Positions 44,254 through 55,107 of a stretch of 64,000 nt of DNA are shown in pieces. Source of the stretch: Bacillus sp. WMMC1349 (GTDB lineage Bacteria > Bacillota > Bacilli > Bacillales > Bacillaceae); assembly GCF_013155385.1 (NCBI RefSeq), contig NZ_JABJUQ010000007.1:3008501-3072500 (forward strand), read 5' to 3'. The translations under genes were made by a program, and so were the position numbers. Every line of letters starts with the position of its first letter. Position 1 is the first letter of the stretch. Below the pieces are notes generated by a model. It worked only from the letters and a program-made list of their open reading frames with translations, searched no databases and had not been told where the DNA came from.

Positions 44254-44575
44254 ACTGGAACCTCCTTAATACCATTACCTTTTTATTATACTAAAAATTA
44301 ATGTTTAAATTTAAAATTTATTCTTAATTTTATTAGAAATTCAACATTAATAGCATAATTTAAAGCGCAGTGTCAGACCAAAGTGATCTTAGCGTTTCCT
44401 TATTCGACAAAAAAAGCAACTACCTTTTATAGCTGCTAATACGTCTAATTCCTGTTCCTGATCGTCAAACAGGATTTCATCAACAAACCCATGTCGTAAA
44501 ACCTGTTCTGTTATCCCTGTTTTTTCTTCAAGCATTATAAGTAGCTCTGTTTGAATTGAAAAGGTTCAAAATGAA
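44254..44575. other. region between hsdR and the integrase relic
   Basis: 322 bp. It contains the hsdR promoter region. A minus-strand fragment LEEKTGITEQVLRHGFVDEI (about 44470-44535) looks like the remnant of a protein, not identified and without a start signal. Confidence 0.35.
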
Positions 44576-44896
44576 TTGATATTAGGAAATCCAAGATTCC
44601 GTAAAAATGAAGATCATATTATCTTTCAAAATTTCAACGGGCATTATTTAACACCTTCTACTATACGGGAAATCATGCAAGATTACTGTAAAAAAGCTGG
44701 TGTTGATTATAAAGGCACCAACGGCTTTAGACATACCCATGCTGTTCTGCTGCTTGAATCAGGTGCAAACCTGAAATATGTATCAAATCGATTGGGGCAT
44801 AAGACCATCAAAACAACTGCTGATACTTATCTTGATATTACCGAAAAAATAGAAGAAGACGAACTTCAAAAGTTCTCCTCCTACACTAAAAGATAA
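44576..44896 (+). pseudogene. tyrosine recombinase (integrase), C-terminal remnant
   Basis: About 106 residues covering the catalytic C-terminal half of a phage-type integrase: HYLTPSTIREIMQDYCKKAG, then FRHTHAVLLLESGANLKYVS with the RHTH box, LGHKTIKTTADTYLDI with the second His and the Tyr nucleophile. The N-terminal DNA-binding and first catalytic Arg regions are missing; the first codon has no RBS. It was once the integrase of the island and is followed directly by its arm-type repeats. Confidence 0.85.
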
Positions 44897-44901
44897 TTTC
44901 A

Positions 44902-44930
44902 ACTTGGCACAAACTTGGCATGTTTTTGGC
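44902..44930 (+). repeat. integrase arm-type direct repeats after the relic
   Basis: ACTTGGC at 44902 and 44913 and the variant TTTTGGC at 44924, exact 11-bp period, starting 6 nt after the integrase stop codon. Same unit as at 37741-37772. Confidence 0.6.
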
Positions 44931-45018
44931 AAGTAATGAAGTCGTAAAATATAAGGGTTTAAGGTTTTATAAATATAAACTCACAGTTTAACTGTGGATT
45001 CTTTTATTTGTCTATTTA

Positions 45019-45771
45019 TCAATATCCTATGACAGTAGTTTTGACTTCATTGATAATTTCATTAGATATTGTACTTATAGGTAACAAATAGACTTTATTT
45101 AAACGAGAATTAAATATCCCTAAATTCTCAATTTGTTTAAACTCTGAATGAATAGAATGAATACCCATTAGATAATATATGAGTAACTGTAATGTATTCT
45201 TGCTAGTCGGTGCTGATTTTGAAACTTTAAAATCCCATAACGTTTTTTCTGTTAAAAAATCACCATCACCAGTATTAATAGAAGACGTATATCCACCTTC
45301 AAAAGTAAAACCATTCTTTACAATAGGTCCATAGAGTTTTAAAAAATTCATTCCTCTATTGACCATAATTCTTATATTCGAGATAGTTTCTTTATCAGGG
45401 TTAATAAGTTCCACTGGTTTATACCCCATTACTCCTGCTCGATACGCTACATCAAACCCAACCATTTTACATGCACTTTCAATTGAAGTATCATCTATGC
45501 CCTGTATATTGAGTAATAGGTCATTCGCTGATTCAACTTCATTGACATTATATGCTCCCATCAGTGAAATTTTAAATGCCTTTTCAATTGGTTCACCATT
45601 TAAAAATCTTGTTAAATAATCTACCACCATTCCTACTAAACCACCACTGATATTTTCGCTTTCATTTAAAATATCAGTATCTACTAAATCTGTAATAACA
45701 AAATCTTTCGGTTTAATATATCCTCCTCTCGGTTGTTTAACTTGAGTAATTCTCTTAGTAACTGATACCAA
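45019..45771 (-). CDS. PD-(D/E)XK nuclease-like phage or defence protein
   Basis: A 250-residue soluble protein. Near the C-terminal third, GDGDFLTEKTLWDFKVSK has the spacing of a PD-(D/E)XK active site (Asp ... Asp-X-Lys), followed by a helix LLIYYLMGIHSIH as in RecB/Cas4-type nucleases. An upstream helical region includes GGLVGMVVDYLTRFLNG. The motif is seen; the function is inferred. It is not in an obvious operon and may be a phage gene or an accessory defence gene. The ATG has AAAGAGGTG upstream. Confidence 0.6.
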   Translation of the reverse strand: MVSVTKRITQVKQPRGGYIKPKDFVITDLVDTDILNESENISGGLVGMVVDYLTRFLNGEPIEKAFKISLMGAYNVNEVESANDLLLNIQGIDDTSIESACKMVGFDVAYRAGVMGYKPVELINPDKETISNIRIMVNRGMNFLKLYGPIVKNGFTFEGGYTSSINTGDGDFLTEKTLWDFKVSKSAPTSKNTLQLLIYYLMGIHSIHSEFKQIENLGIFNSRLNKVYLLPISTISNEIINEVKTTVIGY

Positions 45772-45904
45772 AAAAACACCTCTTTTTTATGTATTTTATT
45801 TTTCATTTTCTGTGACGTTAGTTCAATACTAATTATTTCTAATAAGAGAAACTATTACAACATTTTCTTTAAAACAACACAATTCTTTAGCAAACCTTAA
45901 AATA

Positions 45905-45942
45905 CAAAAAAGCTAGGGTTTATGGTTCCCCCTAGCTTTTTT
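45905..45942. terminator. bidirectional terminator after the capsid fragment
   Basis: AAAAAAGCTAGG pairs with CCTAGCTTTTTT. It lies 10 nt after the stop of the capsid remnant and works on both strands. Confidence 0.85.
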
Positions 45943-45951
45943 CATGTTCAT

Positions 45952-46581
45952 TTATGCAGTTGGTCGAATATGAGAAATCAACTTCGGATTCGTTAAAGCA
46001 AAATCACTGTTGATTCTTGCTCTAATTTTAATCTGCCCACGGTTGAAAGCATCACCTGATTTATCAATATCAATCTGAAGTCCACCCTCAGAAAGGATGC
46101 TCCAAGCAATTGGTTGAAGGTTAGCAACAACACCTTCATCAAGTCCACCACCTAAAGAATAGGTTTCAAGGTTCTCCATGAATTTAGGGGGTTGAATATA
46201 TTGCCCTGTTGTATCTGTTAGCAATTCTAAATCCATTGCATCAGGATTGCCGTTTGCACTTCTGATTGCTCTAAACCCTGCCCCAATACTTGCATAATCA
46301 TTAGTAGTTGCATCAATTAGATTGATGTTAGGGTCATTCAAGATACCTTTATATCCATTAACACCTCCACCCTTCAACATAAAACTTTGAACGGCTTGTG
46401 CCATTGCAGATGCCATGATATTTGTTACCGCCATTCCAATATCAAGTCCACCTGATTCAATCAATTCTAGTGAAATAGATGTCATTGCATACAATGGTTT
46501 TGCTTCTAAACGTACTGAATCGAATACAGGGGCACTTTCCACAATTAAATCATTTTCAGCCTTGCATGTTAAAAATAACTT
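45952..46581 (-). pseudogene. HK97-type phage major capsid protein, N-terminally truncated
   Basis: About 210 codons of open frame matching the C-terminal two thirds of an HK97-fold capsid: PVFDSVRLEAKPLYAMTSIS, ELIESGGLD, MLKGGGVNGYKGILNDPNI, GFRAIRSANGNPDAMDLELL, DTTGQYIQPP and INSDFALTNPK. The frame runs upstream of the GTG at 46542 to a stop near 46581 without a start codon, so the N-terminal arm is lost. No portal, protease or tail genes remain nearby. Confidence 0.8.
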
Positions 46582-46604
46582 CTAATAACATAAAAGTAAC
46601 CTCA

Positions 46605-46642
46605 ACTTCGCATTAACTTGGCACGAATTAAACTTAGCACGT
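46605..46642 (+). repeat. arm-type repeats near the sufB-side junction
   Basis: ACTTCGC (46605), ACTTGGC (46616) and ACTTAGC (46632): degenerate copies of the ACTTGGC repeat, the first two 11 bp apart. Confidence 0.5.
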
Positions 46643-46657
46643 TCTAAAAATAAGAAA

Positions 46658-46678
46658 AACCCTTGATATACAAGGGTT
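46658..46678 (-). terminator. suf operon terminator, supplied by the island
   Basis: On the minus strand AACCCTTG-TATAT-CAAGGGTT followed by TTTCTTATTTTT. The stem starts in the sufB stop codon, and most of it lies on the island side of the junction. The other att copy lacks this hairpin. Confidence 0.8.
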
Positions 46679-46709
46679 AACCAATACTACCTTCCATTTC
46701 GAACTTGAT
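46676..46709. mobile_element. sufB-side attachment-site copy (att)
   Basis: The last 33 bases of the sufB coding region with its stop, repeated at 37607-37640. Integration here leaves the SufB reading frame intact. Confidence 0.82.
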
Positions 46710-48074
46710 AAGACGGTTCATTTCAACCGCATATTCCATCGGCAGTTCTTTTGTGAATGGTTCGATGAAGCCCATGACGATCATTTCGGTTGCTTCTTCT
46801 TCAGAAATGCCGCGGCTCATGAGGTAGAAGAGTTGCTCTTCAGATACTTTTGATACTTTTGCTTCATGTTCCAATGAAATGTTGTCGTTCAAGATTTCAT
46901 TGTAAGGGATCGTGTCTGATGTGGATTTGTTATCCATGATCAGTGTGTCACATTCGATGTTTGAACGGGCGCCTTCTGCTTTGCGCCCAAAATGGACGAT
47001 TCCGCGGTATGTGACTTTACCACCTTGTTTAGAAATTGATTTTGAGACAATTGTTGATGACGTATTTGGTGCAAGGTGGATCATTTTTGCGCCTGCATCT
47101 TGATGTTGACCTTTACCTGCCAATGCGATGCTGAGCGTCATGCCGCGTGCACCTTCGCCTTTTAAAATAACAGCAGGATATTTCATTGTCAGCTTGGAAC
47201 CAATGTTGCCATCGATCCATTCCATTGTTGCGTTAGCTTCACAAACAGCCCGTTTTGTCACAAGGTTAAAGACATTGTTTGCCCAGTTTTGAATGGTTGT
47301 ATAGCGACAATACCCGCCATTTTTAACGATGATTTCAACTACTGCGCTATGAAGGGAGTTTGTTGTGTAAACAGGTGCGGTACAGCCTTCCACATAGTGA
47401 ACATGTGCACCTTCATCAACGATAATTAATGTCCGCTCAAACTGTCCCATATTTTCAGAGTTGATGCGGAAATACGCCTGTAATGGTGTTTCTACTTTGA
47501 CACCTTTTGGTACATAAATAAATGATCCACCGGACCATACTGCAGAGTTGAGCGCTGCAAATTTGTTGTCAGTTGGCGGAATTACTTTTGCAAAATGCTC
47601 ACGGAAAATATCTTCATTTTCTTTGAGGGCGCTGTCCGTATCTTTAAAGATGATTCCTTGAGATTCAAGGTCTTCTTTCATATTGTGATAGACCACTTCT
47701 GACTCATATTGGGCGGAAACACCTGCTAAATATTTCTGCTCAGCTTCAGGAATTCCGAGCTTATCAAATGTCTGTTTAATTTCTTCAGGAACTTCATCCC
47801 AAGACTTTTCTGAACGCTCAGAAGGCTTTACATAGTAAGTGATTTCATCAAAATTTAATGACTTTAAATCTCCGCCCCATTGCGGCATTGGCATATTGTA
47901 AAAATGCTCAAGAGATTTGAGACGAAAATCAAGCATCCACTGTGGCTCTTCTTTCATGCGTGAAATTTCTTCAACGATCTCTTTTGTCAGTCCCCGCTCT
48001 GAACGGAAAATGGAAACGTCTTTGTCGGCAAAACCATATTTATATTCACCGATATCCGGCATTTTTTTGGCCAT
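46677..48074 (-). CDS. sufB: Fe-S cluster assembly scaffold SufB
   Basis: 465 residues, the SufB subunit of the SufBCD scaffold that builds Fe-S clusters. Typical stretches include [20 protein letters not shown], the beta-helix core ([20 protein letters not shown] with Cys) and [20 protein letters not shown], with the conserved Glu and [14 protein letters not shown] near the C-terminus. It is the last gene of the sufC-sufD-sufS-sufU-sufB operon. The 3' end serves as the attachment site of the genomic island without altering the protein. Confidence 0.97.
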   Translation of the reverse strand: MAKKMPDIGEYKYGFADKDVSIFRSERGLTKEIVEEISRMKEEPQWMLDFRLKSLEHFYNMPMPQWGGDLKSLNFDEITYYVKPSERSEKSWDEVPEEIKQTFDKLGIPEAEQKYLAGVSAQYESEVVYHNMKEDLESQGIIFKDTDSALKENEDIFREHFAKVIPPTDNKFAALNSAVWSGGSFIYVPKGVKVETPLQAYFRINSENMGQFERTLIIVDEGAHVHYVEGCTAPVYTTNSLHSAVVEIIVKNGGYCRYTTIQNWANNVFNLVTKRAVCEANATMEWIDGNIGSKLTMKYPAVILKGEGARGMTLSIALAGKGQHQDAGAKMIHLAPNTSSTIVSKSISKQGGKVTYRGIVHFGRKAEGARSNIECDTLIMDNKSTSDTIPYNEILNDNISLEHEAKVSKVSEEQLFYLMSRGISEEEATEMIVMGFIEPFTKELPMEYAVEMNRLIKFEMEGSIG

Positions 48075-48090
48075 CCATTTTCACTCCAAT

Positions 48091-51063
<2,973 letters not shown>

Positions 51064-51076
51064 ATCCCCCTAACGC

Positions 51077-51862
51077 TTACGCTTCTTGACCGACAGTTTC
51101 GTCTTCGATTCCTAACTCTTGCTTAATCCAATCGTATCCTTCTGCCTCTAAACGCTGTGCAAGTTCAGGTCCACCTGATTTTACAATACGCCCCTGCATC
51201 ATGACATGAACATGATCAGGCGTTATGTAGTTTAACAGACGCTGATAGTGTGTAATAATTAAGCAGCCAAAATCTTCACTGCGCATTTTGTTAATTCCTT
51301 TTGAAACGACTTTAAGGGCGTCAATATCTAGACCTGAGTCAATTTCATCAAGAATGGCAATTTTAGGTTCAATCATCATCAGCTGAAGAATTTCATTGCG
51401 TTTTTTCTCACCGCCAGAGAATCCTTCATTTAAATAGCGTTGTGCCATATCAGGATCCATTTCAAGAAATTCCATGTTTTGATCCATCTTGCGGATAAAT
51501 TTCATCAATGAAATTTCGTCACCTTCTTCTCTTCGTGCATTAATTGCTGACCGAAGAAAATCGGCATTGGTGACACCGCTAATTTCACTTGGGTACTGCA
51601 TCGCCAAAAATAAACCAGCTTGAGCGCGCTCATCTACTTCCATTTCCAGTACATCTTCACCATCAAGCAAGATGCTGCCTTTTGTTACTTCATATTTTGG
51701 ATGCCCCATAATCGCTGCAGACAAAGTCGATTTACCTGTACCGTTCGGTCCCATGACAGCGTGGAATTGTCCACCTTTTATCTCTAGATTTACACCCTTT
51801 AAAATCTCTTTCCCCTCAATCTCAACATGAAGATCTTTGATTGTTAATGTCGAAGCAGCCAT
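51077..51862 (-). CDS. sufC: Fe-S assembly ATPase SufC
   Basis: 261 residues from the ATG at 51862 (MAASTLTIKD), preceded by GGAGG; the upstream in-frame ATG is less well placed. ABC-type ATPase with Walker A GPNGTGKSTL, signature GFSGGEKKRNE, Walker B IAILDEIDSGLD and switch His in IITHYQRLL. It powers SufBCD. First gene of the operon. Confidence 0.97.
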   Translation of the reverse strand: MAASTLTIKDLHVEIEGKEILKGVNLEIKGGQFHAVMGPNGTGKSTLSAAIMGHPKYEVTKGSILLDGEDVLEMEVDERAQAGLFLAMQYPSEISGVTNADFLRSAINARREEGDEISLMKFIRKMDQNMEFLEMDPDMAQRYLNEGFSGGEKKRNEILQLMMIEPKIAILDEIDSGLDIDALKVVSKGINKMRSEDFGCLIITHYQRLLNYITPDHVHVMMQGRIVKSGGPELAQRLEAEGYDWIKQELGIEDETVGQEA

Positions 51863-51883
51863 GAAATATACCTCCAATATATA

Positions 51884-51898
51884 TAATCATTATTATCA
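51884..51898. promoter_or_regulatory. Fur-box-like element upstream of sufC
   Basis: On the minus strand TGATAAT-A-ATGATTA against the 7-1-7 Fur consensus: the left half is perfect, the right half 5 of 7. It lies 22 bp before the sufC start, downstream of the predicted transcription start. Confidence 0.45.
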
Positions 51899-51914
51899 GT
51901 TTATTCTCATTCTA

Positions 51915-51943
51915 ATTTTATAACAAATGAAAATTGAATACAA
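51915..51943 (-). promoter_or_regulatory. probable sufC promoter
   Basis: TTGTAT (51938-51943), a 17-bp spacer and TAAAAT (51915-51920) on the minus strand; predicted start near 51908, about 45 nt before the sufC ATG. Confidence 0.55.
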
Positions 51944-52204
51944 CCAATGCGTTTTATCTTTCTGATGTACAAGTGTAACAAAAAACACCTTTCTATTAAA
52001 GAGATTTCGAACATAAACTTTCTGATCTGTTATGGAACAAGGGAATTTTTGTTTATCATAAAGGCAGATGGTTCTCAATTGCATCGATTATGATGGGAAT
52101 GCTGATCACCTTTAATTTGGAGTCTGACATGCTCTAGTTTAAACTGTTTTTCTAGATATACCAATATTTGGTTTTAATTAACTCAAGAGAAAAGCTAGTA
52201 ACCT

Positions 52205-52645
52205 TTCCTTAGATATCAATATGTTTTGGCTTTTCTTCCATTAATATATGAACAGAGTCTTTCACACGCCCACCGCTGACAAGCACTAAAACCGTACAAT
52301 GACACTCGCAATCGCATCAGCGATATGTAGATGAACGCACTGACAGAACCAAAATCATACTTTGCGCTTGTATCCCGCTTCATTAATACAGATGCATCAG
52401 CTATATTGCAAGGAGTCCAATAAAAGCAATACCGAGCATTCCAACACTTTGTCCCAATGGGAGTAATTTCATTTAAAAGTGCGGCCATATATGTTTTACT
52501 TCTCCAAATCGCAAACAAGCTTAATATGCGCCTAGCATCAGACAACAAAGCGAGACTTGTTTGTCTTGATCACACTTAACTCTTCTTTTCCTACAAAATA
52601 GTAGTGTATGTTGGTGTCTACAGCATGATTCCTCCTTTTTAAAAG
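52205..52645 (-). pseudogene. cation diffusion facilitator (CzcD-like), decayed
   Basis: Minus-strand pieces in different frames read SLALLSDA (like the CDF helix-2 start), SLFAIW, AALLNEITPIG and, near the end, SGGRVKDSVHILMEEKPKHI, the well-known end of the CDF membrane domain. An RBS-like AAAAGGAGG with ATG lies at about 52640, followed at once by a stop. Large deletions and several frameshifts make it inactive. It resembles a Zn/Cd efflux transporter gene. Confidence 0.7.
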
Positions 52646-52763
52646 CGGCGAACCTTCTATTAGCCTTTTCAATTTTTTCCTAAATTATTTTTACATTTAA
52701 ATGATCATATATTCATATTAAAAATGTTATTCCTCTTATTTTATATGGTCAACTGTTTTCAGA
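52646..52763. other. upstream region of the dead czcD-like gene
   Basis: AT-rich, contains the partial dyad AATATGAATATATGATCATTT-type stretch around 52700-52725, similar in style to ArsR/SmtB-family operators that control metal efflux genes. Weak evidence. Confidence 0.3.
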
Positions 52764-52789
52764 CAAAAAGGACGGATTTTTCACCGTCC
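52764..52789 (-). terminator. terminator of the small 52797-52943 gene
   Basis: On the minus strand GGACGG-TGAAAAAT-CCGTCC followed by TTTTTG, 7 nt after the stop codon. Confidence 0.85.
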
Positions 52790-52796
52790 CCTTCCA

Positions 52797-52943
52797 TTAG
52801 CCGATCATTTTCATGTTTGAAATGATCTGTTTACTTTTCCTGTACTGTATTTCTCGTTTTTTCTCAACTTCAAGGCGTGTTGTATGCCTTCTGCTGTATT
52901 CTTGATAACCGATGCCGTGAGCTGTTTGCATCGCTTTCTCCAT
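52797..52943 (-). CDS. small conserved-looking protein, start uncertain
   Basis: 48 residues from the ATG at 52943 (MEKAMQTAHGIGYQEYSRRH), basic and probably helical. There is no RBS before this ATG. The frame continues upstream (SQDQLDLEFTAE) to an ATT at 52991 that has AAAGGATG at correct distance, so the real start may be a rare ATT, giving 64 residues. An intrinsic terminator directly after the stop supports a real gene. Family not recognised. Confidence 0.5.
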   Translation of the reverse strand: MEKAMQTAHGIGYQEYSRRHTTRLEVEKKREIQYRKSKQIISNMKMIG

Positions 52944-53133
52944 TTCCGCAGTAAATTCAAGGTCAAGCTGATCTTGGCTTGAGCAAATAATGAATCATCC
53001 TTTCAGAGATTTTCTTACATGATACCAATTATATACAGAATGTTCAAAGCCGATAGAGCCTCAAATATGCGGTTATTTTTCGATATGAAAGAAATATAAA
53101 CATGTAAAAGTGAATTTCCTTTTTATTTCTCCC

Positions 53134-53502
53134 TCAATGTTTCGTTTGTTTAAATTCTTCTATGGCTTGCAAGACAAGTGTTACCGCCTGACTCATTGCA
53201 GCTCCCCCACCAAAAGCAGCAGCAACACCAGCGGTCTCAAGAATTTCTTGATCACTTGCTCCTCCGTCAAGACACCCTTTAATGTGATAGATCATACAAT
53301 ACTCATCTTGTGCATGAATACTGATTCCAAGTGCAATCAACTGTTTATCTTTCTCAGAAATCGCCCCCTCCTTAAAACATTCCTGTGTAAACTCGTTGTA
53401 CTTAGAAGCAATACCCGGCATTTTTTCAGAAAAAGTACCAATTCCTGATTTGTATTCGTGTAATGCTGATTCAATAATACTTTCTGATTGTTCCTGAGAC
53501 AC
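53134..53502 (-). CDS. yurZ: carboxymuconolactone decarboxylase family protein YurZ (AhpD-like)
   Basis: 122 residues from the GTG at 53502, chosen because GGAGGG sits 7 nt upstream; the ATG at 53517 overlaps that RBS. All-helical AhpD-like fold with [20 protein letters not shown] and [18 protein letters not shown]. The Cys and His in [11 protein letters not shown] take the place of the CXXC-H redox centre, so thioredoxin-like activity is uncertain. It lies between suf and met genes as in B. subtilis. Confidence 0.88.
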   Translation of the reverse strand: MSQEQSESIIESALHEYKSGIGTFSEKMPGIASKYNEFTQECFKEGAISEKDKQLIALGISIHAQDEYCMIYHIKGCLDGGASDQEILETAGVAAAFGGGAAMSQAVTLVLQAIEEFKQTKH

Positions 53503-53560
53503 GATTTTTCCCTCCATTTGTTTAAGCTATTTTTATTATGAACTGATTGAGGAAAAAATA

Positions 53561-53594
53561 CGCAAAATCCCCCGGTTTTCAGAAACCGAGGGAT
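53561..53594 (-). terminator. metNPQ operon terminator
   Basis: ATCCCTCGGTTT pairs with AACCGGGGGAT on the minus strand, followed by TTTGCGTATTTTTT, 8 nt after the metQ stop. Confidence 0.85.
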
Positions 53595-53601
53595 CAATTG
53601 A

Positions 53602-54426
53602 TTATTCTGAGACAGATATGACAGAACCTTGATATTTTTTATCTATGAATTGTTTGATTTTATCTGAACGCAATACTTCTAGAAGTGCTTTGATTTTTTC
53701 GGAATCTTCATCACCTTTGCGGACAGCGATAATGTTTGCGTAAGGATTTTCTTTTGGAGATTCAAGCTTGATCGAATCTGTTTTCGGATTAAGTTTGTTT
53801 TGAATTGCAAAGTTCACATTGATAAATACTGCATCAGCTTCATTCGTTTCATACGCTTTTGCTGTCATTTCTGGAGCAACATCATTTCTGATTTTTAAAT
53901 TTTTCTTGTTTTCGGTAATGTCTTTAATCGTCGCGTCCACTTTCTTAATTCCAGATTTCAATTTGATTAGGCCTGCTTTTTCAAGCATTGACAACATCCG
54001 GCCCTGCTCGGCAGCATTGTTGCTCATGATAATTGATGCACCATTAGGAAGTTCTTTTAAAGATTTATATTTTTTTGAATAAATTCCAAATGGCTCAAGG
54101 TGTACGGCACCGACATTAACTAAGTCATAGTCTTTGTTTTCTTTCATTTCCTGTTCTAAGTACGGAACATGTTGAAAATAGTTTGCATCAAGATCTTTTG
54201 AGACAAGCGCTTTATTAATCAGTTTATAATCAGTGAATTTCTTAATTTCTAGATCATAGCCTTTTTCTTTCAGCAATGGCTTAACCTTTTCAAGAATTTC
54301 CGCATGCGGCGTTGGTGTTGCGCCAACTGTAATGACCTTGTTGTTTTCCTTTTCACTTGATGAGCCGCAGGCTGAGAGAATTCCTGCAAAAATAATAAAT
54401 ATAGCAATACATAAACTTTTTTTCAC
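53602..54426 (-). CDS. metQ: methionine ABC transporter substrate-binding lipoprotein MetQ
   Basis: 274 residues. The signal peptide MKKSLCIAIFIIFAGILSAC has lipobox LSAC. The NlpA/MetQ fold begins VITVGATPTPHAEILEKVKP, with ANYFQHVPYLEQEM and IIMSNNAAEQGRMLSMLEKA as ligand-binding segments. It captures methionine outside the membrane for MetNP. Third gene of metN-metP-metQ. Confidence 0.96.
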   Translation of the reverse strand: MKKSLCIAIFIIFAGILSACGSSSEKENNKVITVGATPTPHAEILEKVKPLLKEKGYDLEIKKFTDYKLINKALVSKDLDANYFQHVPYLEQEMKENKDYDLVNVGAVHLEPFGIYSKKYKSLKELPNGASIIMSNNAAEQGRMLSMLEKAGLIKLKSGIKKVDATIKDITENKKNLKIRNDVAPEMTAKAYETNEADAVFINVNFAIQNKLNPKTDSIKLESPKENPYANIIAVRKGDEDSEKIKALLEVLRSDKIKQFIDKKYQGSVISVSE

Positions 54427-54438
54427 TTTATTTCCTCC

Positions 54439-55107
54439 TTAACGTTTGTCTAATTTATTTGTTATAAAGTCTCCAATAAATTGGATGATAAACACAATAG
54501 CTAAAATTAATATTGTTGCTATTAAAATAATATCTGGGTTATTCATCTGAAACCCGTCTATATAAGCAAGATTTCCGAGCCCTCCAGAACCGATAGCTCC
54601 CGCCATTGCTGTTGAACCGATCAGCGCAATGGCAGTTACAGTAATGCCTGATATAAGCGCAGGCATTGATTCTGGTAAGAGAACTTTGAAAATAATCGTT
54701 GATGTTTTAGCACCCATTGATTTTGCCGCTTCAATTACACCTTTATCAACTTCCCGTAACGCGATTTCCACAAGACGAGCATAGAAAGGTGCTGATGCAA
54801 TGATGAGTGCGGGTAAGGCTGCGTTTGGTCCTAAGATGGTTTTCATTAAAAAGTTTGTAAACCCTAACAGCAATACAATTAATATAATAAATGGAATAGA
54901 CCGAAAAACATTAACGACTGCTGCAATGGCTAGATTAATCAATCGATTTTCCCAAATATTACCTTTAGATGTCATATACAATAATAACCCAAGGATGATT
55001 CCAATGATAAAGGCAAACAAAAGCGAAATACCTGTCATATAAATCGTTTCATATGTCGCTTCCCACAGCTGTTCCAAATCTACATTAGGAAACAATTTTT
55101 CAAACAT
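54439..55107 (-). CDS. metP: methionine ABC transporter permease MetP
   Basis: 222 residues with five helices, of the MetI/MetP permease family. The coupling EAA motif reads EVDKGVIEAAKSMGAKTSTI. It forms the membrane channel for MetNPQ. Its ATG lies inside the end of metN (8-bp overlap). Confidence 0.95.
   Translation of the reverse strand: MFEKLFPNVDLEQLWEATYETIYMTGISLLFAFIIGIILGLLLYMTSKGNIWENRLINLAIAAVVNVFRSIPFIILIVLLLGFTNFLMKTILGPNAALPALIIASAPFYARLVEIALREVDKGVIEAAKSMGAKTSTIIFKVLLPESMPALISGITVTAIALIGSTAMAGAIGSGGLGNLAYIDGFQMNNPDIILIATILILAIVFIIQFIGDFITNKLDKR

Larger units (their letters stand above)
37607..46709. mobile_element. genomic island integrated at the 3' end of sufB
   Basis: About 9.1 kb bracketed by a direct repeat of the last codons of sufB (37607-37640 and 46676-46709). 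Contents from left: arm-type repeats, hsdS, hsdM, S-like gene, hsdR, a tyrosine recombinase relic, a PD-(D/E)XK-like protein and a truncated HK97-type capsid gene. The phage genes are broken and the R-M genes intact. The integrase is partial, so the element is probably no longer self-mobile. Confidence 0.8.

Noticed and set aside
45952..46581. Encapsulin nanocompartment shell
   Set aside because: The HK97-like fold fits, but motifs and phage context match a truncated phage capsid, and no cargo gene is present.
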